This document shows positions 7,831 to 14,370 of a stretch of DNA of 64,000 nt, piece after piece; the stretch's first letter is position 1; each line of letters begins with the position of its first letter. The stretch is from Thermocrinis jamiesonii. Its GTDB lineage: Bacteria; Aquificota; Aquificia; Aquificales; Aquificaceae. A program made the translations under genes and the position numbers. The stretch spans positions 1 to 64,000 of the forward strand of contig NZ_JNIE01000006.1 of the NCBI RefSeq assembly GCF_000702425.1, in the 5' to 3' direction. The notes beneath the pieces are model-generated. The model saw only the letters and a list, made by a program, of their open reading frames with translations, searched no databases and was not told the DNA's origin.

Positions 7831-8349
7831 ATGGAGACTTCAAGAAGGGACCTTTTAGGTTTGGCAGTAGGCGGTTTAGGTGCCCTTGGAGTTGTTGGTG
7901 TGCTCTATCCACTGGTGAAGACTCTCTCTCCAAGTCAGGCTTCTTTGGCAGGTGCCAAGGTGGAGGTTGATATTTCCCAAATATCGGATCTTCAGGTTAG
8001 GGTAGTCTCGTGGAAGGGTAAGCCTGTTTTTGTGGTCAAACTACCGGAGGGCTTTCAGTGGGATGGTAAGGTGAGAGATGTTAAAAATGTCAAATTGCTT
8101 GAGGGTCATAATGCTTACGCGTTAATAGCGGTGTGCACCCACCTTGGATGTGTGCCAATTTGGAAGCCTAATGGAGAGGGAGAATTTAACTATCCCATAT
8201 TCCACTGTCCCTGTCATGGTGGATTTTACTCTCCTTGGGGAGACGTCATAACAGGTCCCCCACCAAGATCGCTTTTCATACCTCCTCAAAAGATAGACGG
8301 CAACAAGCTTGTCATAGGAGAAGAAGGCTTTATAAAGGAACTTACTTAA
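7831..8349 (+). CDS. petA: Rieske iron-sulfur protein of the cytochrome bc1 complex
   Basis: Carries electrons from quinol to cytochrome c1. The 172-residue protein has an N-terminal SRRDLLGLAVGG twin-arginine-like signal that doubles as membrane anchor, then the Rieske fold with CTHLGC (Cys102, His104, Cys107) and CPCHGG (Cys126, Cys128, His129), giving the two Cys and two His cluster ligands and the disulfide pair. An in-frame extension upstream to 7804 was rejected because a GGAGG site precedes ATG 7831. First gene of petABC. Confidence 0.96.
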   Translation: METSRRDLLGLAVGGLGALGVVGVLYPLVKTLSPSQASLAGAKVEVDISQISDLQVRVVSWKGKPVFVVKLPEGFQWDGKVRDVKNVKLLEGHNAYALIAVCTHLGCVPIWKPNGEGEFNYPIFHCPCHGGFYSPWGDVITGPPPRSLFIPPQKIDGNKLVIGEEGFIKELT

Positions 8350-8364
8350 GAAGGAGGTGATGAA

Positions 8365-9576
8365 ATGTTGGGAAGAATAGGAAAATGGCTTAACGATAGG
8401 GGGAAACTTTCTGAACTTTGGCAGTCTCAAATGGTGGAATACAAGGTGCCTAAGAACTTAACCTTTCCTTACGCCTTTGGTGTAATGGCACTTGTAGCCT
8501 TTTTAATCCAGATAATCTCAGGAATCTTCTTGGTTATGTATTACCAACCCAACGTTTATACAGCCTTTGACAGCGTCAATTACACCATAATGAAAGAAGT
8601 GCCCTTTTTATGGTTGATTCGTAATGTGCACGCAGCAGGCGCTAACTTCTTCCTTGCGGTGGTTTATCTTCACATATTCACTGGCATATACTACAACGCT
8701 TACAAAAAACCAAGGGAGCTAACCTGGATAGTAGGCTTCTTTATATACTTTGTTCTTCTAATGACTGCCCTATCTGGATACCTCCTTCCTTGGGGACAGC
8801 TATCTTACTGGGGTATGGTGGTAACTACAGAGATTCCTACCTCCATAGACAGTGCTCCCATAATTGGTAAGCTAAAAATAGGAGAAACCATATCTATATG
8901 GATGAAGGGTGGTTACGAACTTGGGCAGATAACACTTGGAAGGTTCTTCGGTCTTCACATATGGCTTCTGCCCCTAATACTCGCAGGTTTGGTGGGTTTT
9001 CACTTTTACCTTATCAGGGCACATGGCATAAGCTCACCGGATGGTAAAGAAATAGACAAGAAGAAGGAAGGCGTTCCTTTCCATCCATACATTACTCTAA
9101 AGGAAGGTGCTTATTTGATGGGATACCTTGCGATTTTCTTCTTTTTTGTGTTTTTCTACATGAAGCACTTTTTACCAGCGGACAACTTTGACCCAGCAGA
9201 TCCGTTTAAAACTCCCGCCCATATAGCCCCTGAATGGTATCTTTTAGCCTTCTATACAATGTTTAGGTCCATTCCCGACAAATTCTTAGGCTTTGTGGTA
9301 TTTAACTTAGCCCTCATACTTCTTTTAATCCTGCCATTCTTAGACTTCTCGCCTCTCAGAAGTGCAAGAAACAGGCCACTCTTCTTTGTGATGTTCATAG
9401 TTCTTGTAATATCCTCAATAGCACTTACCATACTTGGCACAATGCCACCCACACCTACTAATGCCATGCTTGGATTAATATTCACCATAGGCTTTCTCTC
9501 CTTCTTCCTGTCATTGCCAATAATATCCATCTTGGAGTGGGGTTGGTATAAAGCAAAAGGAGGTGACAAGCAATGA
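8365..9576 (+). CDS. petB: Cytochrome b of the bc1 complex
   Basis: Membrane core of quinol:cytochrome c oxidoreductase. At 403 residues it is a full-length, unsplit cytochrome b with about eight membrane helices, the heme-ligand helices RNVHAAGANFF...YLHIFTG and HIWLLPLI...GFHFYLIRAHG, and the PEWY quinol-oxidation motif. It follows petA by 15 bases with a strong AAGGAGG site and overlaps petC by 4 bases (ATGA), so the three subunits are coupled. Confidence 0.96.
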   Translation: MLGRIGKWLNDRGKLSELWQSQMVEYKVPKNLTFPYAFGVMALVAFLIQIISGIFLVMYYQPNVYTAFDSVNYTIMKEVPFLWLIRNVHAAGANFFLAVVYLHIFTGIYYNAYKKPRELTWIVGFFIYFVLLMTALSGYLLPWGQLSYWGMVVTTEIPTSIDSAPIIGKLKIGETISIWMKGGYELGQITLGRFFGLHIWLLPLILAGLVGFHFYLIRAHGISSPDGKEIDKKKEGVPFHPYITLKEGAYLMGYLAIFFFFVFFYMKHFLPADNFDPADPFKTPAHIAPEWYLLAFYTMFRSIPDKFLGFVVFNLALILLLILPFLDFSPLRSARNRPLFFVMFIVLVISSIALTILGTMPPTPTNAMLGLIFTIGFLSFFLSLPIISILEWGWYKAKGGDKQ

Positions 9577-10202
9577 TAAAGGCTATATTCTTTACTGTTC
9601 TTACTGTAGTTTTCTTTTACATCATTTGGATAAACAACATCTTTGCGCCCCATGAAAAATACGAGATGCCACAGGAATACAAAAAGATTGCTATGGATGT
9701 CAAGTATGCAAAAGAAGGAAAGGAACTATTCATTCAAAACTGTGCAGCGTGCCACTCCTTAAGGTATGACGGGGTTTATCTTTTGTCTATTCAGGCAAAT
9801 CCAATGCTTGCTTCACTACAAGAAAAGTACGGCAAATTTATACCTAAGGATGTCTATCAAGCGGTTTTTATAAACGAGCTTAATGCACTCAAGGAAACCT
9901 TCGGTAAGGTTCCCCCTGACCTTTCCACCATATACTTAGTAAAGGGGCCAGAATACCTTTACAACTTTATACTAAAGCCTCAGGAAATACTACCCGGAAC
10001 CACAATGCCGGCGGTTATGGAGGGAAGACCTGAAGAAACCGCAAAGATAATAGCTTACTTAAAATCTGTCTCTGAGCCTCCTCCAGAGGAAAAGACCAAG
10101 AGAACTCTAATGGGCATTGTAACCATAGGCTACTTTGTGATTATGGGAATTCTGATCTGGTTGTGGAGAGATAGACTCCTTAAGAAAATGGGATTGCACT
10201 AA
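9573..10202 (+). CDS. petC: Cytochrome c1 of the bc1 complex
   Basis: Heme c subunit that accepts electrons from the Rieske protein. The 209-residue protein has an N-terminal hydrophobic segment (5-22), one CAACH heme site (Cys57, Cys60, His61), a probable axial Met145 in GTTMPAV, and a C-terminal helix (about 183-202) that anchors it. It is short and resembles the epsilonproteobacterial/Aquificales type in having membrane segments at both ends, but only one heme site rather than two. Its 3' end overlaps the convergent glycosylase gene by 23 bases. Confidence 0.92.
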   Translation: MIKAIFFTVLTVVFFYIIWINNIFAPHEKYEMPQEYKKIAMDVKYAKEGKELFIQNCAACHSLRYDGVYLLSIQANPMLASLQEKYGKFIPKDVYQAVFINELNALKETFGKVPPDLSTIYLVKGPEYLYNFILKPQEILPGTTMPAVMEGRPEETAKIIAYLKSVSEPPPEEKTKRTLMGIVTIGYFVIMGILIWLWRDRLLKKMGLH

Positions 10203-10839
10203 GACAGTAGCTTTTAAGGAAGCACTCTCCACATCTGGGAGTGCTTCTACAGTATGTTTTTGCATGAACATCAATAAGGGCGTGGAATTCTTTGTAGATG
10301 ATTAGGTCCTTTGGTATGTTATTCTCTATGTAAGCTTTTATAGAGTCATAGCTTCCTTCTAAGCGGTATATCCTTTTAAAAAGCCTTAGGGTGTATGCAT
10401 CTACGACAAAACTTAATCGGTTACCCGCATAAAGGAGGATAGCATCTGCAGTTTCTTTTCCTATTCCCTTTACTTTTAACAACTCTTGTCTGCTAACACT
10501 TTGTATAACATCCACTGGGTTGAAAAACTCCGCCACATGCTTTAGTCTCTCTGCCTTCAGTCTGTAAAACCCCGAAGGTCTTATTAGTCTGTAAATCTCT
10601 TCAATCTTGGCCTTTCTTATAAACCTTAGGGATAGCTCTCCTTCCTTTTTAAGATTTTCAAGGCTCTTTTCCACGTTCTTCCACGCAGTATTTTGTGTCA
10701 GAATGGCTCCTATTATTATCTCTTCCCTTGGATCTGTTCCCCTAAGTTTGTGATAGTCTTCGTCTACGGGCCACCAGTTTTGATATCCGTAGGCTTCAAG
10801 TAGAAGTTTGTATAGCTGAATCAAGGACACTCTTAACAT
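10180..10839 (-). CDS. Endonuclease III-like DNA glycosylase (3-methyladenine glycosylase III type)
   Basis: HhH-GPD base-excision glycosylase with a C-terminal 4Fe-4S cluster (CX5CX2CX5C in the last 25 residues). Early motif GAILTQNTAW and hairpin VKGIGKETADAI resemble the MagIII group. In E. coli Nth the residue after GVGR is the lyase Lys; here the aligned residue is Glu, which suggests a monofunctional glycosylase. The catalytic Asp is present in VVDAYT. I chose ATG 10839, which has an AGAGGA site; the frame is open to 10881. The start overlaps the kinase-like gene and the end overlaps petC. Confidence 0.82.
   Translation of the reverse strand: MLRVSLIQLYKLLLEAYGYQNWWPVDEDYHKLRGTDPREEIIIGAILTQNTAWKNVEKSLENLKKEGELSLRFIRKAKIEEIYRLIRPSGFYRLKAERLKHVAEFFNPVDVIQSVSRQELLKVKGIGKETADAILLYAGNRLSFVVDAYTLRLFKRIYRLEGSYDSIKAYIENNIPKDLIIYKEFHALIDVHAKTYCRSTPRCGECFLKSYCLSAIPFS
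10219..10247. other. Perfect 9-bp inverted repeat at the petC / glycosylase junction
   Basis: GAAGCACTC and GAGTGCTTC are exact inverted repeats separated by 11 bases, beginning 17 bases after the petC stop. The repeat lies inside the last codons of the convergent glycosylase gene, over its Fe-S Cys region. There is no T-run, so it may stabilise or end the pet transcript without being a classic terminator. Confidence 0.5.
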
Positions 10840-11398
10840 TTTTGTAAGCTTCCTCTGGATTGGACTTATAGAGTTTTCCAAAGCTTATCGCCTGCTCATC
10901 TGATATTATCCCCTCCTTTTTCAAAAACTGTAAAAATTGGGTAAAATTGTGGGTCTTTTTTACATCCAAGGACCCTCTGTCAAAGTCAAGCAAATAAACC
11001 GTGCCATCCTGTCCTATCAGCAAGTTCTTGTCCAATCTTGAAAACTCATCCCTGTTAATCTTCAGACTGTCAAGGAGAAAGGCAATATCAAGAACTTGGG
11101 AATATATTTTCAGCTTCTCTTCTTGGCTCAGCTCAAGCTCATCAATAGGCACTCCGTTAATAAACTCATACATAAAAAAATCCTCTCCACTTAGCAAGAT
11201 CTTTGGAAAGTATGGATAACCTTTTAACCTTTCCAATATTTTTGCTTCCTTTCTGATGGCATACTCTTTCTCTTCACTTCTTGCAACCTTTACCGCAACC
11301 TCTTTTCCTTCAAAGAATCCTTTGTAAATAATCCCTCGCCAACCTTTACCGATGTATGTTAGCCCCTCTATCTTGTCTTTAATATCCTCAAACCTCAC
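10796..11398 (-). CDS. Small serine/threonine protein kinase-like protein
   Basis: A compact 200-residue kinase fold. Visible are the glycine loop GKGWRGIIYKG, the VAIK-type Lys in VAVKVA, the alphaC Glu in RKEAKILERL, a hinge MYEFINGVPI, a catalytic-loop equivalent SRLDKNLLIG and a metal motif LLDFDRG in place of DFG. This resembles RIO/Bud32-like prokaryotic kinases. It overlaps copZ by 11 bases and the glycosylase by 44-86 bases. Substrate unknown; a PP2C phosphatase is encoded elsewhere in the window but is not adjacent. Confidence 0.75.
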   Translation of the reverse strand: MRFEDIKDKIEGLTYIGKGWRGIIYKGFFEGKEVAVKVARSEEKEYAIRKEAKILERLKGYPYFPKILLSGEDFFMYEFINGVPIDELELSQEEKLKIYSQVLDIAFLLDSLKINRDEFSRLDKNLLIGQDGTVYLLDFDRGSLDVKKTHNFTQFLQFLKKEGIISDEQAISFGKLYKSNPEEAYKNVKSVLDSAIQTST

Positions 11399-11600
11399 CT
11401 ACAACTTTATATCCCCAATTTTCCACTGCGCTTTTTAGCGTCTCAAAAGATACGTTATCTTCCACCTTAACCCTTGCTATTTGCTCCTGTAGAGAAACAT
11501 CTACCTCAGAAACTCCTTCCACACTGTAGAGCGCGTTTTTCACCGTTTTGACACAATGCTCACAGGTCATTCCCAAAATCTTTAAGTTTATCTCTCTCAT
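11388..11600 (-). CDS. copZ: Copper chaperone, heavy-metal-associated domain protein
   Basis: A stand-alone 70-residue HMA domain with the metal site GMTCEHC (Cys13, Cys16). It has the usual beta-alpha-beta-beta-alpha-beta layout and would carry Cu(I) in the cytoplasm, likely to a P-type ATPase outside the window. It overlaps mobA by 41 bases and the kinase-like gene by 11. Metal specificity is inferred from the motif and family; the symbol is a family name. Confidence 0.88.
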   Translation of the reverse strand: MREINLKILGMTCEHCVKTVKNALYSVEGVSEVDVSLQEQIARVKVEDNVSFETLKSAVENWGYKVVGEV

Positions 11601-12174
11601 ATATCTCTAATATAATCCTTGCATCCTCTTTTGTGTTCATGTTCATAAAAACCTCCGGAGAAATACCCATATTGATTACTTCTTCTTCTTGCACGGGAGT
11701 GTATCCCACTGAGCACACAAAATCCAATGCCCTAACCCCTCCAGCTTCAAGGAAGTCCTCTAAGGGTTTTAGTATTTCCTTTGGATAGACCCCAAAAAAA
11801 GTGTAAGTTTTCCCTCTAACTTGATAAAGGGTTATCTTCCCATCATATTTTTGCCAAATATACAGGATTAGGTCCGCTTTAATTAAAGGCATATCTGCGC
11901 TCAAAATTACTATCCTATCCTGTTTAGTATGGCTAAGAGCTGTGTAAAGACCAACCAAAGGTAACTGTCTTTCTGAAACATCTTTTATCAGCTCCACTCC
12001 CTGCAAAAATCCATACTTGTTTGTGTCCTTTGAAACTACGAAGACCTTATCGCAAACTTTCCTCGCCTCTTGAGTTACCCTTTGAATGCATGGCACACCA
12101 TCTATGTGAAAAAGGGTTTTGTCTTCACCAAAGCGCCTACTTTGTCCGCCAGCAAGCACATAACACTCTATCAT
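11560..12174 (-). CDS. mobA: Molybdenum cofactor guanylyltransferase
   Basis: Joins GMP to molybdopterin to form the MGD cofactor of DMSO-reductase-family enzymes. At 204 residues it has the nucleotide loop LAGGQSRRFGEDK at the start, the acceptor-site segment VGLYTAL, the metal motif SADMPLI and a late NMNTKED in place of the common NxNTPEDL. The start overlaps the TPR gene by 4 bases, so the TPR, mobA, copZ and kinase genes form one run. Confidence 0.92.
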   Translation of the reverse strand: MIECYVLAGGQSRRFGEDKTLFHIDGVPCIQRVTQEARKVCDKVFVVSKDTNKYGFLQGVELIKDVSERQLPLVGLYTALSHTKQDRIVILSADMPLIKADLILYIWQKYDGKITLYQVRGKTYTFFGVYPKEILKPLEDFLEAGGVRALDFVCSVGYTPVQEEEVINMGISPEVFMNMNTKEDARIILEIYERDKLKDFGNDL

Positions 12175-12635
12175 TCTTTTAATATGCTTTCCAAGGTGTC
12201 CCTGTATGAAGGATCTTCTTTTAATTCCAAAGCTCTTTTTATGTATTTCAAAGCTTCTTCATTTTTCCCCTGTTTGTGAAGCACATAAGCCAAGTTGTTC
12301 ATAACATCCGGATCTTCTTTCAATTTGATAGCTCTTTTGTAATACTTTTCTGCCTTTTTGTAATCACCCTTTTTAGCATACACGTTCCCTAAATTAAAGT
12401 AAGCTATGTAATTTTCTTTGTCTTTTTTTATAGCTTTTTTGTATTCTTCTTCTGCCAAATCAAGATTTCCTTTTTTTTCATAAATGTATCCCAAATTCAC
12501 ATGTTCTTCCACACTAAGAGGATCGTTTAGTATAACAATCTTTGGCACAGCACAAGAGCTAAGAAGGACAGCTATAAATACAAACAACAAAACCTGCAAA
12601 CCATTTTGAGAGATTTTTTTGGCCTTTCCTTCCAT
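12171..12635 (-). CDS. TPR-repeat lipoprotein
   Basis: Probable envelope lipoprotein: hydrophobic signal followed by lipobox LLSSC, then about three tetratricopeptide repeats (YIYEKKGNLDLAEEEYKKA, NVYAKKGDYKKAEKYYKRA, YVLHKQGKNEEALKYIKRA). The start is uncertain. ATG 12635 gives a normal signal peptide. ATG 12671 lies just behind a TATAAT box and would add 12 residues. The frame also runs back into the mobile element to 12737, which I reject. The first codons and upstream region resemble the two ends of tnpB, so this 5' region may be partly transposon-derived. Partner unknown. Confidence 0.8.
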   Translation of the reverse strand: MEGKAKKISQNGLQVLLFVFIAVLLSSCAVPKIVILNDPLSVEEHVNLGYIYEKKGNLDLAEEEYKKAIKKDKENYIAYFNLGNVYAKKGDYKKAEKYYKRAIKLKEDPDVMNNLAYVLHKQGKNEEALKYIKRALELKEDPSYRDTLESILKE

Positions 12636-12688
12636 CGGTGCTTCATAGAAACACTGCACGCTTACATACATCAGGTTTTTATTATAAC
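12599..12688 (-). repeat. Possible deletion remnant of a second tnpB copy
   Basis: This stretch matches both ends of the adjacent tnpB gene. The upper part (12671-12688) shares the TATAAT box plus ATGTATGTAAGC with the start of tnpB (14239-14267). The lower part (about 12609-12638) shares a 13-base exact match CCGATGGAAGGAA and the 9-mer TCTCTCAAA with tnpB positions near 12880-12925. It reads as tnpB with its middle removed. Inference from direct comparison. Confidence 0.5.
12681..12686 (-). promoter_or_regulatory. -10 box upstream of the TPR lipoprotein gene
   Basis: TATAAT on the minus strand, immediately outside the target duplication of the mobile element. The insertion replaced everything upstream of it from about 12 bases away, so any original -35 region was displaced. 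Confidence 0.45.
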
Positions 12689-12716
12689 TACACTCCCTGA
12701 GGCTGTTCGAAAATCC

Positions 12717-12910
12717 CTCATTGGGACGTCCCCCCAACCTCTAAGGGGACTAACCTTCTCCTCACCCTGTCCCACGCCCCTTCCACCAATAAAGGCTTCA
12801 GAGGAGAAAGGTCCCTTGACAAAATCTTTCCAAGAACAGGGAAGAGGAGGGCTACCTTCAGAACTTGCCAAGCACTTTGAGAGACTTTCTTAGTCTCTCC
12901 CTGCTTGGGA
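12717..12910 (-). ncRNA. Candidate guide-RNA scaffold at the 3' end of tnpB
   Basis: TnpB guide RNAs (omega/reRNA) normally come from the 3' end of tnpB up to the element end. Here that region is rich in fold-back sequence. One imperfect hairpin spans 12868-12908, with outer arms CCAAGCA/TGCTTGG and inner arms GAGAGACT/AGTCTCTC. A second pairing joins 12745-12763 to 12801-12815 (core GAGGAGAA). A palindrome GGGACGTCCC lies at 12723-12732. Role and boundaries are inferred from position and folding only. Confidence 0.4.
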
Positions 12911-14250
12911 TTCCTTCCATCGGCTCCCTCACAGGAGCTTGGCTCGTCCTGAAGGCTTTTAAGTTTTTCTAAAAGCAAGTCCTTTGCCTTCTGAACTTGC
13001 TTTAGCTCAGAGTTTATGGCATTTCTTTTGTATTGGTTTGTCTCTTTCTTAAGCTTTTCCTTTAGCTCTTTTTCCTTCTCTTCGTAAGTGCAGATTGCAT
13101 ACTCCAAGTATTCCTTGTCCGAAAGAAGTTTTAGATAGTTCTCTGGGATTTCTTCCTTAAAGCCTAAAGCCCTTCTTCCTATCACGTATGCGCCCGCTAT
13201 GTCTTTGTCTATCCCAAGCTGTGGTGCATATTTTAGTGCTCCTATAACAGAAGTGAAAGCGGGATTTACCTTGATAACTTCTAATCCATTCAACTTTGCA
13301 CTTCTTTCAATCTTTGAGAGCAAGCTCTTAAAGTTCCAATGGTGTAGTCTCTTTCTTAGTTTTGCTTTTCCATCTCCTCTAAAGCCTTTATTGATTTTCT
13401 TTAAGTTTTCTATAGCTATAGCTTTTCCTTTCTCTTTTGCTATTTCTACTATTCTGTGTGCCAAAAGCCACTCTTCGTAGTCTCTTCTGTTTTTTGGAAA
13501 GCTGATAAACTCGTGTAAGCTAATACTTTGATAGCTTAAAAGATTTCCATCAGAGCTGACTTCTGCTAAGGCTAAATGCAATGGACTTGCGTTTGTGTCT
13601 ATGGCTATTACTCCATACTCTTTGGTTAGCCAAATCTCAGGTGTGGGAACTTCAAAAGAAACAATCCCATAAATCTCTCCATCCCTTAGTTTCAGCTCTA
13701 CAGTGTAAGGGAAATAAGCTTTACCTTCCCAACTTTCCCAAAGCATAGCTAAAAAAGTATTCCACTTGTCTTTTTCGTTGCTTGGTTTTCTCAGCACCTT
13801 TGCATAGATAAATTCCCTATTCCCTGTTGTAAGTCTTAAGTGAAGTTCTCCGTTTATGCTTTCAAACCTTATGAGTCTGTTTCCTTTATCCGCTTTAGAA
13901 CCTACGCTTATTAAAGTTCCTTGTCTTTGTTCTTTCCACTTTCTTTTTAACTTTTCCCTGCTCTTCTTGTCTCTATTTTTACAGAGCCTTTCAAAAAGGG
14001 CTTTACCGCCAAACACCACTTTTTTGTCTGTTGGATACTGTTTTGCTTTGTAGATAGCAGAGTCTATGTATTTGGTAGGTAGGTCAGGAAACAGTTGTCT
14101 TAGCTTTTGGTATATTTGGCTATGGGAGTTTTTGGTTTTCAGTAGTTTATAAGCAGACCTTATGGCGGATGATTGCTTACGCATTAATTCCAAAAGTTTT
14201 TTTCTGTCAGGACCATTCAGTTGAAGTTTAAACTGCAAGCTTACATACAT
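12718..14250 (-). CDS. tnpB: TnpB-like RuvC nuclease without zinc ribbon
   Basis: RNA-guided nuclease family linked to IS200/IS605 elements and ancestral to Cas12. The 510-residue frame has a basic N-terminal half, then RuvC-I with Asp218 (VIAIDTN), RuvC-II with Glu281 (AIAIENL) and RuvC-III with Asp350 (DKDIAGAYVIGRRALG), so the catalytic triad is complete. Between RuvC-II and III there is no Cys at all; NPAFTSVIG replaces the usual CxxC zinc ribbon. A charged coiled region (about 385-435) follows. The last 70 residues are low-confidence as protein because they cover strong hairpins and stop next to the inverted repeat. A TATAAT box lies 12 bases upstream of ATG 14250. Confidence 0.85.
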   Translation of the reverse strand: MYVSLQFKLQLNGPDRKKLLELMRKQSSAIRSAYKLLKTKNSHSQIYQKLRQLFPDLPTKYIDSAIYKAKQYPTDKKVVFGGKALFERLCKNRDKKSREKLKRKWKEQRQGTLISVGSKADKGNRLIRFESINGELHLRLTTGNREFIYAKVLRKPSNEKDKWNTFLAMLWESWEGKAYFPYTVELKLRDGEIYGIVSFEVPTPEIWLTKEYGVIAIDTNASPLHLALAEVSSDGNLLSYQSISLHEFISFPKNRRDYEEWLLAHRIVEIAKEKGKAIAIENLKKINKGFRGDGKAKLRKRLHHWNFKSLLSKIERSAKLNGLEVIKVNPAFTSVIGALKYAPQLGIDKDIAGAYVIGRRALGFKEEIPENYLKLLSDKEYLEYAICTYEEKEKELKEKLKKETNQYKRNAINSELKQVQKAKDLLLEKLKSLQDEPSSCEGADGRNPKQGETKKVSQSAWQVLKVALLFPVLGKILSRDLSPLKPLLVEGAWDRVRRRLVPLEVGGTSQ

Positions 14251-14261
14251 CTTAGGCTTTT

Positions 14262-14267
14262 ATTATA
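14262..14267 (-). promoter_or_regulatory. -10 box of tnpB
   Basis: TATAAT on the minus strand, 11 bases before ATG 14250, inside the right end of the element. The short distance and lack of a ribosome site suggest a leaderless or near-leaderless message. Confidence 0.5.
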
Positions 14268-14370
14268 ACTACTCAGCACTGCCTGAAGGATTTTTTCGAA
14301 CAGCCTCTACACTCCCTTGCCTTTCGTCCTCCACTGTGTTATATTACAATACTCCTTCGGTTGTAGTTCC

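Larger units (their letters stand above)
12699..14307. mobile_element. 1.6-kb insertion element with inverted repeats, 10-bp target duplication and only a tnpB-like gene
   Basis: The ends are inverted repeats: GAGGCTGTTCGAAAA at 12699-12713 and its complement ending at 14307, identical over 15 bases, with similarity continuing to about 24 after a 2-base gap. The 10-base sequence TACACTCCCT flanks both sides (12689-12698 and 14308-14317), a target-site duplication. Such ends are typical of DDE transposases (IS4-like families make duplications of about this length), not of IS200/IS605 elements, which lack both. The only gene is tnpB-like; no transposase is present, so movement would need one in trans. 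It sits between dnaE and the TPR gene. Confidence 0.85.

Noticed and set aside
12636-12737. Extension of the TPR protein into the mobile element
   Set aside because: The extra codons cross the target duplication and inverted repeat and lack a ribosome site; they would hide the lipoprotein signal.
12671-12893. Short frames on both strands at the left end of the element
   Set aside because: They follow the fold-back sequence at the end of tnpB and show no coding character.
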